A stretch of 31,903 nucleotides of DNA from JBEKCP01 sp050014815 (lineage in GTDB: Bacteria > Planctomycetota > Planctomycetia > Pirellulales > Thermoguttaceae). The DNA is taken from assembly GCA_050014815.1 (NCBI GenBank), contig JBEKCP010000006.1, positions 1 through 31,903 of the forward strand, read 5' to 3'. Positions 1 to 8,700 of the stretch are shown here, piece after piece. The position numbers and the translations under genes were made by a program. The number at the start of each line of letters is the position of its first letter. The first letter of the stretch is position 1. Under the pieces are notes generated by a model. That model was not told where the DNA came from. It worked only from the letters and a program-made list of their open reading frames with translations, and ran no database searches.

Positions 1-3
1 ACT

Positions 4-28
4 CGGCGGGCAAGCCCGCCCGCTAAAC
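4..28. repeat. GGCGGGCAAGCCC-family palindromic repeat, copy 1
   Basis: This 25-bp unit is identical to the right arm of the inverted repeat at 1774-1798. It lies just past the 3' end of the Ppx/GppA gene on the minus strand. Related units occur at 1724-1748, 10867-10891 and 12387-12408. The internal GGGC/GCCC symmetry lets each unit fold by itself. No function is assignable. Confidence 0.85.
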
Positions 29-65
29 GAACTCGAACGACACCGATATCGATTTCCGCAGGTTC

Positions 66-1655
66 TCACACCGTTTCCAGCAGCACCTTCATGCCGTAAA
101 TGTCCTCGAACAGGTCGGCCTTGGCGGCCATCGCCTGCTCCTCCAACAACAGGTCGCTCGTGCCCGATACGCAGATGATGAAGTCGTCGCCTCGGCGTTC
201 GAAGTGGACCTGGCGGGCATGGCGGATGCGGCCGCGCGCCAGGGCGTCGGCCACCCGCAACAGCGCGGCCAACTTGTTGACCGTTACCCGGGTCTCGCGC
301 GCCAGCGACATGTATTCCGGGTGCGAAGGTTTCGGCCCGCTCCGCCGATGATACCGCGCGACGTGGGCCGCCAACAGGGTCTCCTCGCGGTTGAGCCCGA
401 AGATCTCCGAGTTGGCGATCAAGTAATAGCTGTGCTTGTGATGGCTGCGGTTGCTGACGAATCCGCCGATCTCGTGCAGCAGGCCCGCCACCTCGAGCAC
501 GAGCCGGTGCCGCGGGCCCAGGCCGTGCTCGGCCGAGAGCTCGTCAAAGAGCGCCACGGCCAGTTCGGCGACCGGCCGGGAATGCTCCACGTCGGCGCGG
601 TACTTCTGGGCGATGGCCATCGCCGAGTGGATCACCCCTTCCAGGATCGAGCGGTCCTCCTGGCCGGTGACCGCCCGGGCCAACTCCAGCAGCAGCCCGT
701 CGCGCATCGAGACGTGCGAGACGATCATCTGCGAAGCGCGGGTCAGCCGGAGCAGGTTCTGGTAGACCAGCAGCGCCGGGTTGAGCGTCTCGGCTTCGGC
801 GAAGGGGATTCCGAATCGCTTCGACAGCTCCTCGGGCGCGAACCGCTTGCAGCGGTCGACCAGCTTGTCGAAGGCGGCCGGCTCGACGACCACCAGGTCT
901 TCCGAGCCGGTCGGCTTGCCGATCTGCCGGGCGGCGAACCGGGCGTCGCCCCCGACCGCGATGAACGACCGCACCTCGCCCAGCGGCAACGATCGCTCCA
1001 TCGCCGCCAGGACGTTGGCGATGTGGTAGCGGAGCATCTCGGCGGTTCGCTCGGGCGATTCCCCGCTGGTGGAGAACATCTCCCCGAGCCGGATGGAGCC
1101 CAGCCGCAGGGCCTGCGACGTGACGATCTCGCCGCCGGCCAATCGGGTCAGGAGGGTGCTGCCGCCGCCGACGTCGGCTACCAGGGCCTCGCCCTGGTTC
1201 ACGCCCAGTGCGTCGCCCAGCGCCTGCCGCACGGCGGAGACGGTCAGGCGGCTTTCCTCGGGGGTGCCGATCACCTCCAGTTTCAGGCCGGTGGCGAGAA
1301 AGACGCGGTCGAGAAAGGTGTCGCCGTTGCTGGCCTCGCGGACGGCGCTGGTGGCCACGGCCCGAACCCGCTCGACCTGGTAGAGCTTCAAGAGTTCCTG
1401 GTAGTCGCGCAAGACGGCCAGGGCGGCCCGCATGCTGGCGGCACCGAGCCGGCCGCGGCGGAAGGCATCCTGCCCGAGCCGAACCGCACGCTGAAGCTGC
1501 TCCAGCACCTCGATCCGCCCGTCGGGAAGGACCTCGGCGATGACCATTCGCATCGCGTTGGCCCCCACGTCGATGGCGGCCACCGTCTTGGCCGACTCGC
1601 CGGAGGGGATACCTGGTTCGTGAGACTGCATGGCTTGATCGCTTCCGCCGGTCAT
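66..1655 (-). CDS. Ppx/GppA-family phosphatase with C-terminal HD domain
   Basis: Probable exopolyphosphatase or guanosine pentaphosphate phosphohydrolase, cytosolic, acting on polyphosphate or (p)ppGpp. The N-terminal half is an ASKHA fold: phosphate-1 loop AAIDVGAN near residue 27, the conserved Glu region TPEES near 131-135, and the glycine loop DVGGGST at 161-167. The C-terminal third (about residues 340-500) looks like an HD-type domain, with LLHEIGG followed by a His-rich RSHHKHS stretch. At 529 aa it matches the longer Ppx class with the HD extension. The phosphate-1 loop reads DVGAN rather than the usual DIGSN. The ATG at 1655 has no clear Shine-Dalgarno; a second ATG eight codons in (1631) is possible. 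It is transcribed away from the ThuA-like gene's end across a repeat pair. Family call strong; ppx versus gppA cannot be separated by eye. Confidence 0.9.
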   Translation of the reverse strand: MTGGSDQAMQSHEPGIPSGESAKTVAAIDVGANAMRMVIAEVLPDGRIEVLEQLQRAVRLGQDAFRRGRLGAASMRAALAVLRDYQELLKLYQVERVRAVATSAVREASNGDTFLDRVFLATGLKLEVIGTPEESRLTVSAVRQALGDALGVNQGEALVADVGGGSTLLTRLAGGEIVTSQALRLGSIRLGEMFSTSGESPERTAEMLRYHIANVLAAMERSLPLGEVRSFIAVGGDARFAARQIGKPTGSEDLVVVEPAAFDKLVDRCKRFAPEELSKRFGIPFAEAETLNPALLVYQNLLRLTRASQMIVSHVSMRDGLLLELARAVTGQEDRSILEGVIHSAMAIAQKYRADVEHSRPVAELAVALFDELSAEHGLGPRHRLVLEVAGLLHEIGGFVSNRSHHKHSYYLIANSEIFGLNREETLLAAHVARYHRRSGPKPSHPEYMSLARETRVTVNKLAALLRVADALARGRIRHARQVHFERRGDDFIICVSGTSDLLLEEQAMAAKADLFEDIYGMKVLLETV

Positions 1656-1723
1656 TGTAGCAAAGGACCGTCGCCACGCCAGCCCGAATTATTGCGTCCC
1701 GATCACCAATCCGGCTTGAGCAC

Positions 1724-1798
1724 GTTTAGCGGGCGGGCTTGCCCGCCGGGTATCGGCTGACGGACGATTAACTCGGCGGGCAAGCCCGCCCGCTAAAC
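1724..1798. repeat. Perfect 25-bp inverted repeat (GGCGGGCAAGCCC family)
   Basis: Arms at 1724-1748 and 1774-1798 are exact reverse complements, separated by 25 bases. The right arm enters the ThuA-like gene: its last Val codon and TAG stop (1793-1795 on the minus strand) are read from the repeat's GTTTAG. The arms are the same unit as copy 1 at 4-28. As RNA it would form a very stable hairpin and may end transcription of the ThuA-like gene. Confidence 0.9.
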
Positions 1799-2539
1799 TG
1801 CGGAAGGCCCGGCGTCCGCGGCCCACCGGACCGCGTTGGCCATGAGGCGAAGGAAGTCGGGCTGCCGTAGATCGTCGGGGCTGCCCAGCAGGCTGTAGAA
1901 AACGGGGCGCCCCCGCGGGCGCCAGGCCCACGCCAACGGCTTCACCAGTCCGCCGCCGAAGCCCCAGAGGAGGATTTCCGCCGCTCGGGCAACCCGAACC
2001 GGGCCCCGCGGATCGCCGCGGGCTACAAAAGGCTCGACGCCGGCCAGGACGGGATGCTCCCACGCCTGCTCGGCCGGCTCGACCTCCAGCGGCATCGGAT
2101 TCCGGCCCGAGCCTTCGTCCCGCCCGCCAAGCACGGCCTCGGCAAACGTCGGCCAATCCGGCACCGCCCGGTCGGCCGAGCCCATGGCCACCAGGGCGCC
2201 ACCCTGCCGGCAGTACGCTTCCAGTCCCAGCCGCCGGGCGTGCCGCAACTCCGGCTCGCCCAACAGCACCAGGCAGTCCGTGAAAAAGGGGTCAGAACTA
2301 TTTATCGCATAAACAGTTCTGACACCTTTTTCGCGGAGGTGGTCGAAAAGAATGGCGGCAGACTGGTCCCATCCTTCTTCAGCAGAGCCGACAAGGAAGC
2401 CGACTCGCGCTGGCCGGGATCGCTGCCAGCCCTCGGCCGCGGCGGGCGCCTCCAAAGGGCCGCCCGATGCGGGCGAGATGCCGATCCGCCCATGGGCCGG
2501 ATGAACGAAGAGGCGGCGACCGTCTAGTGGAGTTGCCAT
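1793..2539 (-). CDS. ThuA-like domain protein
   Basis: A 248-aa protein resembling the ThuA/trehalose-utilisation fold, a class I glutamine-amidotransferase-like family common in planctomycetes; the reaction is unknown. Supporting signs are the opening strand RVGFLVGS, the central CLVLLGE followed by a GGALVAMGS turn, HPVLAGVEPF, and the closing pattern RGRPVFYSLLGSPDD then FLRLMANAVRWAA, which matches the ThuA ending. I chose the ATG at 2539 because residues upstream of it look non-coding and cross other repeats. Residues about 70-86 are encoded by a near-perfect palindrome (2283-2331). The stop codon lies in the repeat at 1774-1798. Family call moderate. Confidence 0.7.
   Translation of the reverse strand: MATPLDGRRLFVHPAHGRIGISPASGGPLEAPAAAEGWQRSRPARVGFLVGSAEEGWDQSAAILFDHLREKGVRTVYAINSSDPFFTDCLVLLGEPELRHARRLGLEAYCRQGGALVAMGSADRAVPDWPTFAEAVLGGRDEGSGRNPMPLEVEPAEQAWEHPVLAGVEPFVARGDPRGPVRVARAAEILLWGFGGGLVKPLAWAWRPRGRPVFYSLLGSPDDLRQPDFLRLMANAVRWAADAGPSAV
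2283..2331. repeat. TCAGAACT-type palindrome inside the ThuA-like gene
   Basis: Two 23-base arms (2283-2305 and 2309-2331) pair with two mismatches around a 3-base CGC loop. The core is GTCAGAACT with A/T tracts at the outer ends. It resembles REP-like palindromes spread by RAYT (Y1) transposases; that link is from memory. It is read in frame by the minus-strand gene and adds about 16 codons without a stop. Confidence 0.8.
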
Positions 2540-2675
2540 ACGGGCGATTATCCGCCTTAGCCCCACGGCTGTCGATAGGCATCCGCCCCTTGGCGGCCCG
2601 TATCGACCGATTCTGATTCCACCTGTGACGAATAGGAGGAAGAAGAGGGCGGAAGGCCGAGGGCAATGCGAAGCC

Positions 2676-2699
2676 GCGACCATGCTACGCATGGTGCCC
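2676..2699. repeat. ACCATGC/GCATGGT palindrome, copy 1
   Basis: Seven-base arms around a 3-base loop, flanked by GGGC and GCGA-type bases. The same module occurs at 10926-10949 and 20010-20032. Here it lies upstream of the ThuA-like start, next to a GCGACGCAGTCGC repeat. Confidence 0.7.
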
Positions 2700-2703
2700 G
2701 GCA

Positions 2704-2757
2704 AACCCCGCGACGCAGTCGCGGGGCTTTCCCAATCTCCAATCCCTAATCCCTAGC
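2704..2757. repeat. GCGACGCAGTCGC / GGGATTAG composite repeat, copy 1
   Basis: A perfect 9-bp hairpin (2706-2714 with 2718-2726, loop GCA) followed by a run of AATCCC units. The same composite lies at 16811-16894. On the minus strand the GGGATTAG unit provides the last codon and stop of the PEP-CTERM subtilase (stop at 2746-2748). The hairpin lies just beyond that stop and could act as a terminator. Confidence 0.8.
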
Positions 2758-5700
2758 CCCTCTCCTCCGCCTGCGGCGAAGTGCCAACGCCGCGCCAACG
2801 CAGATGCCTGCCGCCAAGAGGACGAGCGTCGAGGGCTCGGGGGTCGCCGTGATGTGTACGCCAGGAGTCGCCACGGCGGCGGAGACCATGGGCTGGACCA
2901 TGCTCGTCAGGGCAAGATTCCCCAACGGCGGATCGGGCACGAAGTCCAAGTAGAGCGAATTGCCGCTCTCGGAGACGCCAAAGTGGCCGCCGGCCAGCGG
3001 GACCGAGCCCGGCGGGTCCACTACGAATTCCGCTGGATCAAACCCGCTGATCCCGCCCGTGACGGCGGCAATCAACCAACCATGGGGGCTCGTGTTGTCG
3101 AAATGGCCGGCTGGCCCCTGCAGGTCGATCGTGTACGAGCCGCCGGCCGTTCCGGCAAGCGAGAGCCCTCCGGTAATGTTCCACTGGTCCCACCCGCTGC
3201 CGGCCGCGCCGGCGGCGTCGCTGAGGTCGAGTTCGTATCGGCCGCCGCCGTTCCAGGTCGTTGCGCCGGTCGTCACCGTGCCGACGCCGTTGCCGGGCGA
3301 GAAGCGGCCGCCGCTCAGGAGGCTCACCGCGCCGTAGAGGCCCGTTCCCTGGGCCAACGCCCCGGAGCCGATCGTCGTCGTGCCCGCGATCGTGCCGTCG
3401 TTCTCCAGCACGCCCCCCTGGACGCTCATCGCCGAAGGCCCCATCGAGCCAACCACGACCAGCCGGCCGGCAGCGATCTGGACCACGGTGCCCGCGACCA
3501 GGCTGTTGGCCGGGGCGCCCAGCGAGAGGGTGCCCGCGCCGCCCTTGGTGATCGTCCGGGCAGCGCCGCCGCCACCAAGCGCGCCGAGGACGAGCGTGCC
3601 CGTGCCCGTGCCGTTGTTGGCCACGTTGAAGGTTGGGTTGCCGTCGAGGTTTACGCCGCCCAGGGTCAGCGTGTAGGGCTGGTTGGCGCCGGTGCTTCCG
3701 CCGGTCACCTGCAGGGTGTGGCTCTGCGTGCTCGTCAGGTTGCCCATCGTCGCGCGGTTGCAGCCGGTCACGTCGATGGTCGAGTCGGCGGTGAGCCGGA
3801 GGTTGTTGTTCATTGCCAACCCGGCATACGCCTTGTTCCAATCGGCGGAGGCGGACTTGCTGCCGATGCTGGCGGGATTGCCGGCCAGTCTCAGGACGCC
3901 GCCGGAGAGGGTCACGTCGCCTCTGCCCAGTGCCGCGTTGTTGCTGATCGAGAGCGTGCCGCTTGCGACGGTGGTGCCGCCGGCGTAGTTGCTGGCGCCG
4001 CTCAGCGCGAGCGTGCCGAGCCCGGCCTTGACGAGTCCGTACGATCCGCTGATGCTGCCGTCGACGGTCAATACTCCGCTGTTCACAGTGACCTGCCGGC
4101 ACCTTGTGCCCGCCAGGGTCACAGACCCACTGCCGAGGTCCAGGTTCTGCGTGCCGGTGAAGCTGAAATCGCTGTTCCAGGTCTGGGCGTTGTTGGTCGC
4201 CAGCGTGATCGGGCCGGGGCTGGTGTTATCGAGCGTGCCGCCGTTGATGACGAGCCTGCCGAAGCCCAGCGCCGCGGGGCCGTTGATGGCCAGCGTGCCG
4301 GCCAGGAGCGTCGTGCCGCCGGTGTACTGGCTGCCGCCGCCATACGGGTTTCCGCCGCCATACTGGTTGCCGCCGCCATACGGGTTTCCGCCGATGAGGA
4401 CAAGCGTTCCGGGCCCGGCCTTGGTGAGGCCGCTATTCCCGCTGATCACCCCGCCGACCGTGAGCACGCCGCCTTGGACGGTCACCCGCCGGTCGGCCGC
4501 AAGGATCACCGCTCCCGTACCGAGATTCAGGTTCTGCGTGCCGACGAAGCAGAAGTCGGCGTTCCAGTTTTGGAAATTGTTGGTTGAAACGACGACGGGG
4601 CCGGGGCTCGTGTTATCGAGCGTGCCGCCGTTGATGACGAACCTGCCGAAGCCCAGCGACGCGGCACTGTTGACCGCCAGCGTCCCGGCTGCCAGCGTCG
4701 TGCCGCCGGTATAGGTGTTCTGGCCGCTGAGGGCCAGCGTCCCGGCCCCGGCCTTGACGAGCCCGCCAGGGCCGGTCAGGGCGCCCGCGTAACTGCCGGG
4801 GGCGGCTTGGTTGTCCGTCAGGACCGCCGTACTGGTGTTGAGGTTGATCGCGGCCGTGTTGCTGCCGCTTGCCGGCGTGGCGATGGTGCCGCTAAGGCCG
4901 CCGACCGTCTGGGCGGAGTTGAGGGTCACGAGGACCGCCGTGCCGGGGCCGGTGTTGGGGTTGTTGACCGCAAGCGCCCCGCTCGCGGCCCCCAGATTCG
5001 AGCCGGCCGACACCGTCAGGGCGCCGCCATTGACGGTGGTGCCGCCGGAGTACGTGTTGTTGCCGCCGAGGGTCATGGCGCCGGCGCCGGCCTTGCGCAG
5101 GCCGAAGGCGCCGCCGATGGCGCCGCCCACCGTGAGCGTGCCGCGGCTGACGGTCACCTGCCGGCTGCCGCCGGAGCCGGCCAGGGTTACGGCCCCGGTG
5201 TTCCCTGCACCCTGCGCCCCCCAGACACCGTGCCCGCCGCCGAAGAATACGGCCCCCGGGCCAAGGGACAAATCGTTCGTGCCGAGGAAGCTGAAGTCGC
5301 CGTTCCAGGTCTCGACGTTGTTCGACAGGGTGATCGGGCCGGTGCCCACGTTGTCGATGGCGCCGCCGCTGATGACCAACGGGCCGGCGCCCAGCGACGC
5401 GCCATTCTCGATGGCCAGCGTTCCGGCCAGGAGCGTCGTGCCGCCGGTATACGTGTCGGCAACAGCCAGCACCAAGGCCCCGGGGCCGGCCTTCGCGAGG
5501 CCGCAGGCCCCGCCGATCACCCCGCCGACCGTCAGCGTGCCGCCCTGGACGGTTACCTGCCGGCGGCTGCCGGCGCCGGCAAGGGTCACCGCTCCCGTGC
5601 CCAGGCCCAGATTCCGCGTGCCGACGAAAGTGAAGTCGCCGTTCCACGTCTGGAGATTGTTGGTCGAGAGGGTGAGCGGGCCGGCGCTGGTATTATCCAG

Positions 5701-8700
5701 CATCCCGCCGCTCAGGGTGAGCGGGCCGGTGCCAATGGCCGCGGCATTGTTGATCCCGAGCGTTCCGACGACAAGGGTCGTGCCGCCGCTGTAGGTGTCG
5801 CCGCCGCGGAGTGCCAGCAGGCCGGACCCGGCCTTCACCAGTCCGCCGCAGCCCGCCAGAGTGCCGGCATAGCCGGTCGAACCGCCCTGGCCGACCGTCA
5901 GGATCGTGGTTTTGCCCGTCAGGTTGATCGTGGCCGTGTTGGCGCCGCTGGAGGGCGTGGCGATCGTGCCGCTGAGGCTGCCGACGGTCTGGGCCGAGTT
6001 GAGATTGACGACCACGGCCGTGCCCGCTGACGTGTTGGGGTTATTGACCGCGAGGGCCCCGCCGGCGGCCCCGAGCTTCGCGGCGCAGAGGACCGTGAGC
6101 ACGCCGCCGTTGACGGTGATGCCGCCGCTGTAGGTGTTGCTGCCGCCCAGCAGGAGCGTCCCGCCGCCGGCCTTGACGACGGCCTTCGAGCCGTCGATCG
6201 CGCCCCGGAGGGCCAGGCTGCCGCCCGGGGCCACGTTGATCGCCGCGTCGCTGTTCAAGTGGATGGGCACGGAGATCGTCTGGCTGCCGGCGGCGACCGT
6301 CACGTCGGCGGCGGTGACGTCGTTGTCCAGGATCAACGTCCCGCCGCTGCCGCTGGCGACCGTGTAGCTGCCGGCGCGGGCCGTAGTGCCCAGTGCCAGG
6401 CTGCCGAGCGTCCGGCTCCCGTCCAGCGTGATCGTGGCGTTGGAGCCGGCGGCGAGGTTTGCAATGACCGCCGTGTCGTACTTCAACTGCGGCACCGTCC
6501 CGCCGAGCCAATTCGCCGGAGCGCCCCAGCTTCCGCCGGCGGGTGCAATCCAGGTCGACTGCACCACGTAGAGGCTGCCGGTCAGATTGAGCGTGATCGG
6601 GCTCAGCGCGGCGGTGCCCAGCCCGGCCGAGGTGCCGTCGCTCACCGGCAGGAGCACGAGGGGTTGGTTGAAGCTGCCGACGCCCGCGTTGGTGTTGAGG
6701 CTCACCTGGATGCCGCCGCGGCTGGCGCCAGGCGTTACGCCGCCGAAGCTGCCCGTTCCGGCCAGTGCGAACCGCGAGGTCACGCCGCTGGTGTCGAAGC
6801 TGCCGCCGAGAACGTCCTGATAGACGGGGTCCAGTATGCTATTGAGGACGGCCAGGTTGGCCGGCGAAAGCGGACTGCCGCGGTGCACCGAGCCGAAGTT
6901 GAGCGTGTAGCTCGTGCCGCTGCCGCTGAGGGCGCCGCTGCCTGTGGTCAGCCGCCACTGCGGCTGGGCGTACTGGTAGACTGTCGCCGAGTAGTTCATG
7001 GCCGACGCTTGCACCGTCTCGCCCGCCAGACCCTCGCCCAACGGCAGGATCGCGACCGAGCCGGATTGCAGCCCGGCCGAAGCGAACGCCGCCGACACGC
7101 CGCGCGTGGTGCTGTTCACCGCGTCGTTGCCGCCTCCGAAGGCGTATGCGGCGCCGGCCGCCACCGTGACCGGCCCGCTGGTGAACGGCCCGGCGGGCAA
7201 CGTCACGCGGGTCCATTGATCGTCCTGGTTCGTCACGGAAGAGATCGTGGTCGCCAGCGACAGCGTCTGGCCCACGTGGGCGGCAAACACGAGCGGCGTT
7301 GCTGAAAGCCGCCGGTTGTCGACGACCGTTGCCGAGACGCTGAAGACTGCGCCGCCGGGCACGGCAGTCCAACCGAGGATGCTCTGGTCGTCGCTGAGCC
7401 CGATGGGGTACGACTGGCTGTAACTGCCGGTCGTGCCGGTGTCCACGGCGGGGGCGGAGAGGGTCCGGCTGACGCCCGGCCCTATCAGTCCCGAGCCGGA
7501 ATCGGTCAGGCCGCCCAAGCCGGTGATCTGCAGCCCGGCCCGGGTGTTCGGCGCCGGATTGGCCGCGTTGCCCAGCACCGTCGTTGGAGTGGCGAGCAGA
7601 GTCCCCCTCATCACGCGGCCGAAGGCCACGGACGCCGGAGTGAGGCTTGCCGCCGCATGGTCGAGGACGTTTCCCGTCACGGTCACCGTCATGGCGCCCA
7701 GGTTGCTGCCGGCGCCGCTGAGGTCCGAGTCATCGGCGTAGACGAGCCCGAACGACTCGCTGACGGCGCCCACCCCGCGACCTGCCGCCAAGGCGGCCGA
7801 AATCGTATCGCTGCCGCCGGGCACGATGCCCTGGACGTTATTGATCGACACGCTGTTCTGTGACGTCGAGCCGGTGGTCTTCAGGTTGACGCGGAAGCCC
7901 GGGGCGTTGGCGATCGTCGCCGTCGAGAGGCCCGCCACCGAGCCGGTGTAGCCGACGATCACGCTGGGCAGGGCGATGTTCGTCCCGGTGGCCGAGCCGC
8001 CGGCGTGGTCGTAGACGTTGACGGTGGCGGTGATCGGCGAGCCGAAATCCTCGGTTGCCGCGCCGCCGAGCGTGGCGTTGGCGGCCGAGTCCACCGCCGG
8101 CGTAATCGTATAGGTGCCGGGGACTGAATGGGTGAACGTATAGCCGCTGCTGCTGCCCGCGACGCTTTGCGCCAGGGTGCCGCTGTAGGCGGTGCCCGCC
8201 GTGATGGTTCCACCCGACGCGGCAGGACGCACGTTCGCGACGGCCAGATCGTCCGCCGCCAGGGTGCCGGTGTTCTGGATCGAGGCCGTGACGGTCGTGG
8301 ACCCGCCGACGATGATGTCGGCCCCGCGGGACGCGGTGCGGGTGTAGGTCGTCGTCAAGGTGACGGCCGGCGAACCGTTCCATGCCAGCCCGTAGGGTTC
8401 CGTCTGCGGCGTGCCGTACATCTGCCCGGTATAGCCCACGCGGATGGCGTACTGGCCGTCGTTGGGCACGAGAAAGTGAAGCTCTTGGACGGTGTTGTAC
8501 AGGCTGTTGGAGACGGCATACTCCTTCGTGAAAGCCGAATTCCAGACCTCCAGATCGAGATTGGCCATGCCGTCGTTGGAGACGACCAGGTTGTTGCCGC
8601 CGCCGAGGGTTGGCGCGGCGCAATTGCGGAACCAGTCGAGCGTCACGTCCAAATAAGTTCCGCCGCGCAAGCTCCCTTGGATCCTGTAACTGTTGTTCCC

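Noticed and set aside
204..1760. 518-aa plus-strand frame opposite the Ppx/GppA gene
   Set aside because: No motif, skewed composition; the minus frame has clear Ppx motifs.
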